A DNA stretch of 33,088 bases from Candidatus Onthenecus intestinigallinarum (GTDB lineage Bacteria > Bacillota > Clostridia > Christensenellales > Aristaeellaceae). The notes under the pieces are model-generated. The model was not told the origin of the DNA, ran no database searches, and saw only the letters and a list, made by a program, of their open reading frames with translations. Shown piece by piece: positions 29,088 to 33,088 of the stretch (the stretch's first letter is position 1; each line of letters begins with the position of its first letter). The stretch is from assembly GCA_018713325.1 (NCBI GenBank), contig DVFJ01000014.1, positions 1 to 33,088 on the forward strand, read 5' to 3'. Position numbers and translations under genes: made by a program.

Positions 29088-31397
29088 ATGTATACGGCGT
29101 TCAGCGTGGACCCCTGGAAGCTGACGGAGCACGCGGTGCCGCGGGATCACATGCGCCTGTCGGAGAGCCTGTGCTCGCTGGGCAACGGGTACATGGGCAT
29201 GCGCGGCAACTTTGAGGAGACGTACACGGGCGACAGCCACCGGGGCACGTACCTGGCGGGCGTGTGGTTCCCGGACAAGACGCGCGTGGGCTGGTGGAAG
29301 AACGGCTACCCGCAGTACTTCGGCAAGGTGATCAACGCCATGAACCTGATCGCGCTGCGCGTGATCGTGGGCGGGCACGAGATCGACCTGTTCAAGGACG
29401 ACGTGGTCGCCTACGAGCGCACGCTGGACATGCGCCGGGGCGTGCTCTCGCGGGCGTTCACGGTGCGGCTGGAGCAGGGCGACGTCGAGGTCGCGGTGGA
29501 GCGCTTCGTCTCGCTGACGCGGCGCGAGGCGCTGGCCGTGCGCATGGCGGTGACGCCGTCGTTTGCCGCGCAGGTGCGGCTCGTGCCGGCGCTGGATGCG
29601 CGCGTGCGCAACGAGGACAGCAACTACGACGAGACGTTCTGGGAATTCACCGGCCAGGGCACGCGGGGCGGCGCGGCGGCGTCGATGCTGCCGGAGGCGT
29701 ACCGCTCCTCGTATGAGGCGTCGGCGCTCGAGGGCGCGGCGCACTACGTGTGCGCCAAGACGAAGGAGAACCCCTTCGGCACGCCGCGCTTTGCCGTGTG
29801 CGGCGCGATGGGCTGCTCGGCGATCGGCGTCTCCCCCGTCTCGGCCGAGACGGACGCGGGCTTTGCCGCGGCGCTGTACGCCGGCCGGCTGGACGCGGGC
29901 GAGACCGCCGTGCTGGATAAGTTCGTCGCCGTCACGACCTCGCGCGACGTGGACGAGCAGGCGCTGGCGCCCCAGGCGCTGCGCATCTGCCAGGAGGCGC
30001 GGGCCATGGGCTACGACGCGCTGCGCGAGGCGCACGAGGCGGCCTGGGCGGCGCGCTGGCGGCGCGCGGACGTGGAGCTTTGCGGCGACGACGCGGCGCA
30101 GCAGGGCGTGCGCTACAACATCTTTCAGCTCTTCTCTACCTATTATGGAGAGGATGCGCGCCTGAACATCGGCCCCAAGGGCTTCACCGGCGAGAAGTAC
30201 GGCGGCGCGACCTACTGGGACACCGAGGCGTACTGCCTGCCGCTGTATATGGCCATCGCCGGCCAGGACGTGGCCCGCCAGCTGCTGCGCTACCGCTACC
30301 TGCAGCTGTCCGGCGCGCGCCACAACGCCAGGATGCAGGGCCTGCCCGGCGCGCTGTATCCCATGGTCACATTCACCGGCGTGGAGTGCCACAACGAGTG
30401 GGAGATCACGTTTGAGGAGATCCACCGCAACGCGGCCATCGCCTACGCGATCTTCAACTACGTCGCCTACACCGGCGACGAGGCCTACATCGACGAGTGC
30501 GGCATCGACGTGCTCGTCTCCATCGCCCGCTTCTTCGTCGGGCGCGTGCACCTGCAGCGCGAGAAGGGCGTGTACATGATCCACGGCGTCACCGGCCCCA
30601 ACGAATACGAGAACAACGTCAACAACAACTGGTACACCAACCGCATGGCCGCCTGGTGCCTGACCTATGCCGCCGAGCAGGCGCGCCGCCTCGGCCCCGA
30701 GCGCTGCGCCGACCTGGGCCTGACGGACGAGGAGCTCGCCCGCTTTGACGACATCGCCGCGCGCATGTACCTGCCCTATGACGCGCAGCGCGACGTGTTC
30801 GTGCAGCACGACACCTTCCTGGACAAGGACCTCATGCCCGCCAGCGCCATCCCCGAGGACGAGCGGCCCATCAATCAGCACTGGTCCTGGGACCGCATCC
30901 TGCGCTCGTGCTTCATCAAGCAGGCGGACGTGCTGCAGGGCCTGTACTTCCTGGGCCACCTCTACGACCGCGAGACCAAGGAGCGCAACTTCCACTTCTA
31001 CGAGCCCATGTGCGTGCACGAATCCAGCCTCTCCCCCTGCGTGCACGCCATCCTCGCCGCCGAGATCGGCGACATGGACAAGGCCGTGGAGATGTACGCC
31101 CGCACCTCGCGCCTGGACCTGGACAACATCAACAACGACACCGGCGACGGCCTGCACATCACCTCCATGGCCGGCGGCTGGCTGGCCATCGTCCAGGGCT
31201 TTGCGGGCATGCGCACCCAGACCGGCCGCCTGTGCTTTACGCCCGTGCTGCCCGCGTGCTTCACCCGCTACGCGTTCCAGATCGTCTACCGCGGCCGCCT
31301 GCTGCGCGTCGAGGTCGACGCGGGCGGCGCGCGCGTCACGCGCCTGGAGGGCGAGCCGCTGACGTTCCTATTGAACGGCGTGGAGACCACCGCCTGA
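29088..31397 (+). CDS. mapA: GH65 maltose phosphorylase
   Basis: This 769-residue cytosolic enzyme belongs to glycoside hydrolase family 65, which splits alpha-glucosides with phosphate. The closest match by motif is maltose phosphorylase, giving beta-glucose 1-phosphate and glucose. The catalytic segment HGVTGPNEYENNVNNNWYTN carries Glu506, the expected general acid. Other family segments are SLGNGYMGMRGNFEE near the start, ATYWDTEAYCLPLY (about 374-387) in the substrate channel, and KQADVLQGLYF, which is near the phosphate site. The length fits the family (about 750-780). Kojibiose or trehalose phosphorylase remain possible. It starts after GAGGGAG. No sugar-phosphomutase gene is nearby. 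The stop is followed at once by module A of island 7. Confidence 0.88.
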   Translation: MYTAFSVDPWKLTEHAVPRDHMRLSESLCSLGNGYMGMRGNFEETYTGDSHRGTYLAGVWFPDKTRVGWWKNGYPQYFGKVINAMNLIALRVIVGGHEIDLFKDDVVAYERTLDMRRGVLSRAFTVRLEQGDVEVAVERFVSLTRREALAVRMAVTPSFAAQVRLVPALDARVRNEDSNYDETFWEFTGQGTRGGAAASMLPEAYRSSYEASALEGAAHYVCAKTKENPFGTPRFAVCGAMGCSAIGVSPVSAETDAGFAAALYAGRLDAGETAVLDKFVAVTTSRDVDEQALAPQALRICQEARAMGYDALREAHEAAWAARWRRADVELCGDDAAQQGVRYNIFQLFSTYYGEDARLNIGPKGFTGEKYGGATYWDTEAYCLPLYMAIAGQDVARQLLRYRYLQLSGARHNARMQGLPGALYPMVTFTGVECHNEWEITFEEIHRNAAIAYAIFNYVAYTGDEAYIDECGIDVLVSIARFFVGRVHLQREKGVYMIHGVTGPNEYENNVNNNWYTNRMAAWCLTYAAEQARRLGPERCADLGLTDEELARFDDIAARMYLPYDAQRDVFVQHDTFLDKDLMPASAIPEDERPINQHWSWDRILRSCFIKQADVLQGLYFLGHLYDRETKERNFHFYEPMCVHESSLSPCVHAILAAEIGDMDKAVEMYARTSRLDLDNINNDTGDGLHITSMAGGWLAIVQGFAGMRTQTGRLCFTPVLPACFTRYAFQIVYRGRLLRVEVDAGGARVTRLEGEPLTFLLNGVETTA

Positions 31398-31498
31398 CCC
31401 CGGGGCGCTGCCCCGGACCCCGGCAGGGGGAGGATGCCCTCCCCCTGCACCCCCGCACAGGGGGGATGCCGTCGGAAAGCCCCTCCCCGTCGTTCCAC

Positions 31499-31852
31499 AG
31501 GGCCGAGCGCAGCGCAGGCCCTTGGCGGGGCGTGCAGAGGGGCCATGTGGCCCGCTTCCGGTGATCCCCAGGGCCGAGCGCAGCGCAGGCCCTTAGTGGG
31601 GAGTGCAGAGGGGCAATGTGGCCCGCCGCCAGTGATCCCCAGGGCCAAGCTTCGCGCAGGCCCTTAGCGGGGCGTGCAGAGGGGCAATGTGTCCCGCCCG
31701 GCGTTCCCCAGGGCCACGCTTCGCGCAGGCCCTTGGCGGGGCGTGCAGAGGGGCAATGTGGCCCTCTTCCGGCGATCCCCAGGGCCGCACTTCGTGCGGC
31801 CCTTAGCGGCGGGGTGCAGGGGAGGCACTGTGTCCCGCCGCCTCAATCGTCG
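31499..31852. repeat. Five tandem 69-71 bp hairpin units
   Basis: Spacings between unit starts are 71, 71, 69 and 71 bp. Each unit has AGGGCC...GGCCCTT, then GCGGGG(C)GTGCAGAGGGGCAATGTG-like sequence and a variable 15-20 bp end with CGATCCCC. The hairpin tip differs between units. Confidence 0.82.
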
Positions 31853-31980
31853 CGGCTAGTCGGCGCGCTGCGCCTCCCTCGGGCGCTGCCGCGCCCGCCG
31901 CTCGTTTCGGCGGCCTCGTCCGGGTCGCTTTGCCCCTTCGGGGCAATCGGCCCACTGGGCCGCCGCTTCCCTCCCGAGCC
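31841..31980 (+). repeat. Module D, middle-length copy
   Basis: This starts CCTCAATCGTCGCGG and ends at CCCTCCCGAGCCC. Other copies are at 12155-12021 (minus, shortest) and 18249-18493 (plus, longest). Copies differ by inserted blocks right after CGTCGCGG; the remaining 110 bp are nearly identical, including GCCCCTTCGGGGC. Confidence 0.8.
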
Positions 31981-32066
31981 CCTGCCGGGGGTCCCGGGGG
32001 CAGAGCCCCCGGGGCGTATAGACCGCGGGTCTGTTTTGCGGTCGGACTGCGTCCGCGTGCAACTGC

Positions 32067-32508
32067 TGCAACGGATTCAGGCAGACGTTGCGCGCGGACG
32101 GCATGCCGCGGGGTGCAACGGATTGCGGCAGACCGTGCAACGGGATCCGCGGATTGCAACGGATTTGGGCAGACGTTGCAGGGGAAACCGGCGGCGAAAA
32201 GCCATGCGCCGGGCCATACGGGGCGGAGCTGCAACGGATTTGGGCAGACAGTTGCAACGGAGGGGCGCAACGGATTGCGGCAGACCGCGCGGGGAGGCGG
32301 TTGCAACGGATTGCGGCAGACCTGATGTGCATATCAAAACCGACCCGCGGTTTCCAACGCGTTTTTGCGATGCAACGGCGGCTTCAGGGGGCGCGTTGCA
32401 ACGGAGCGCCGCAACGTCTGCCCAAATCCGTTGCAACGTCTGCCGCAAACGGTTGCCGGGTCTGCCCGAATCCGTTGGCCCGTCGGCCCGCAACGGTTGC
32501 AGGTAGAC
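32067..32508. repeat. Cluster of 20-22 bp repeats in both orientations
   Basis: The motif TGCAACGGATTTGGGCAGAC or close variants occurs in plus orientation at 32067, 32114, 32155, 32230, 32266, 32302 and, more diverged, 32490. It occurs reversed at 32416-32435, 32438-32456 and 32460-32477. Partial copies lie at 32136, 32252 and 32371. Some copies are flanked by GTTGCA, giving inverted ends. Spacing is irregular. No gene is present. Confidence 0.85.
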
Positions 32509-32567
32509 GCGCGAACCCCTTGTCCCGCCTGGGTTTTCGGGCACCGCCCCGCGCCCTATAGTTCCAT

Positions 32568-32624
32568 AGAATCCCTAGGATTCTTATATCTGGGAAGGCC
32601 CGCTCCCTGCGCGGCGGGCCTTCC
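32568..32624. other. Two adjacent inverted repeats
   Basis: AGAATCC (32568-32574) and GGATTCT (32578-32584) form a perfect dyad. GGAAGGCCCGC (32593-32603) and GCGGGCCTTCC (32614-32624) form an 11-bp stem with a 10-nt loop. There is no T tail, so a terminator is not supported. Confidence 0.6.
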
Positions 32625-32812
32625 AGGGAGAACGGCGACAGCCCGCAACCGGACGCTTCCCCGCGCGGTTGCAGGCGAGCGGACGGCGTGCGGCCGGGGT
32701 CTCCCCTGCGCCGGCGGCAGCGGGCCGTGGCTGTTTGGGGAAAGGCCGGGCTGTGCGGCGATGGGGCCACGGGGCAGGAACAACCTGCCTGTGCGTCCGC
32801 TGGAAAATGCGC

Positions 32813-32841
32813 TTGACATCGCCGGTCCCCTATGATACCCT
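32813..32841 (+). promoter_or_regulatory. Possible promoter toward the window end
   Basis: TTGACA (32813-32818) is consensus, with TACCCT (32836-32841) 17 bp downstream. The gene it would serve lies beyond the window. Confidence 0.45.
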
Positions 32842-32862
32842 TGTCTTGGACATCTGAGCCGG

Positions 32863-32879
32863 TGTTTATCGTGTAAACA
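32863..32879. promoter_or_regulatory. Possible operator dyad
   Basis: TGTTTA (32863-32868) and TAAACA (32874-32879) are perfect inverted halves with a 5-bp centre, just downstream of the possible promoter. GTGTAAACA recurs at 32951-32959 as a half site. Confidence 0.4.
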
Positions 32880-32969
32880 TGAAAAGCGGCCCCCACGGAT
32901 CGATCGCCGGCGGGGCGCTTTGCGTTACCCAGAGAGCGGCGCGGTTTTTCGTGTAAACACGGTAACGCG

Positions 32970-33088
32970 TGTAATCCCGGTAATCCCGGTAATCCCGGTA
33001 ATCCCGGTAATCCCGGTAATCCCGGTAATCCCGGTAATCCCGGTAATCCCGGTAATCCCGGTAATCCCGGTAATCCCGGTAATCCCGG
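32970..33088. repeat. 9-bp tandem array (GGTAATCCC)
   Basis: Twelve perfect copies of GGTAATCCC follow one variant copy (TGTAATCCC at 32970-32978), and the array is cut by the window end. The unit is a multiple of three, so open frames through it are expected and do not show coding. Confidence 0.92.

Larger units (their letters stand above)
31400..32015. repeat. Repeat island 7, bounded by inverted module A
   Basis: This non-coding island follows the phosphorylase gene. Module A in plus orientation is at about 31400-31450 and in minus orientation at about 31980-32015. Between them are five tandem 69-71 bp units starting at 31499, 31570, 31641, 31710 and 31781, each opening with an AGGGCC hairpin, and then module D (31841-31980). 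No gene is supported in 31398-33088. Confidence 0.82.

Noticed and set aside
31616-32506. 296-codon open frame across island 7 and the 20-bp repeats
   Set aside because: It runs through hairpin repeats and shows Arg/Gly-rich translation of repeats only, without a ribosome binding site or family match.
31499-32508. CRISPR array
   Set aside because: The 71-bp units contain no unique spacers between short repeats, the 20-bp motif occurs in both orientations with irregular spacing, and no cas gene is present.
32593-32624. Intrinsic terminator
   Set aside because: The stem is strong but no T-run follows on either strand.
32883-33088. Collagen-like protein (Gly-Asn-Pro or Gly-Leu-Pro repeats) in the 9-bp array
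   Set aside because: A 9-bp unit without stops gives endless open frames by default. On the plus strand there is no start codon or ribosome binding site after the stop at 32880-32882. A gene entering from beyond the window cannot be excluded.

Overview
The window is a chromosome-like stretch of a high-GC, Gram-positive, anaerobic Firmicute, most likely an uncultured Clostridia lineage (Christensenellales or Oscillospirales type; the order is my inference). Supporting signs are strong GGAGG-type ribosome binding sites with frequent TTG and GTG starts, a lipobox lipoprotein, a SipW/TasA-like secreted protein, a CD1871A-family CXXC miniprotein, a c-di-GMP-I riboswitch, ferredoxin-type redox proteins and an M23 wall hydrolase. 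I find 25 protein genes and no tRNA or rRNA. The many long reading frames opposite real genes are by-products of the GC content.

Layout. 1-3800: a monosaccharide (RbsB/A/C-type) ABC importer behind a near-consensus promoter. 3843-7288: a small unknown protein, a DUF11-like exported membrane protein, a degenerate GGDEF membrane protein and an HD-domain protein. 7455-9669: a thioredoxin-reductase-like flavoprotein without NADPH motifs and a DUF362/ferredoxin protein behind a MerR-type promoter. 9666-11810: a polytopic membrane protein divergent from a YhcH/TabA-family protein. 12145-13761: an overlapping TlpA / CD1871A / polyferredoxin operon. 13837-21303 (minus): a solute-binding protein with an N-terminal beta-rich extension, two CUT1 permeases, an HlyD-type adaptor and a MacB/FtsX-like membrane protein, with no ATPase. 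21598-26675: an unknown secreted protein, a parvulin/SH3/cyclophilin lipoprotein and an M23-family protein. 26892-31397: type I asparaginase, a TasA-like protein under a c-di-GMP-I riboswitch, and a GH65 maltose phosphorylase. 31398-33088 is non-coding and packed with repeats.

The most unusual layer is not a gene. Islands of GC-rich modular repeats occupy spaces downstream of genes (about 8283-8477, 11816-12215, 18195-18789, 22576-23021, 26690-26860, 27874-28225, 31400-32015). Most are bounded by inverted copies of one module (called A here) placed right after stop codons, and they contain hairpins whose stems covary, paired-hairpin units with a conserved linker, and larger shared modules (C and D). 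They are absent from all five divergent promoter regions. In two genes the repeat encodes the last 19-20 residues and the stop codon. The last kilobase adds a cluster of about ten copies of a 20-22 bp motif in both orientations and a 9-bp tandem array that runs off the window.

Functionally the window combines sugar uptake and phosphorolysis, envelope and secretion functions, ferredoxin-linked thiol redox chemistry and c-di-GMP signalling.
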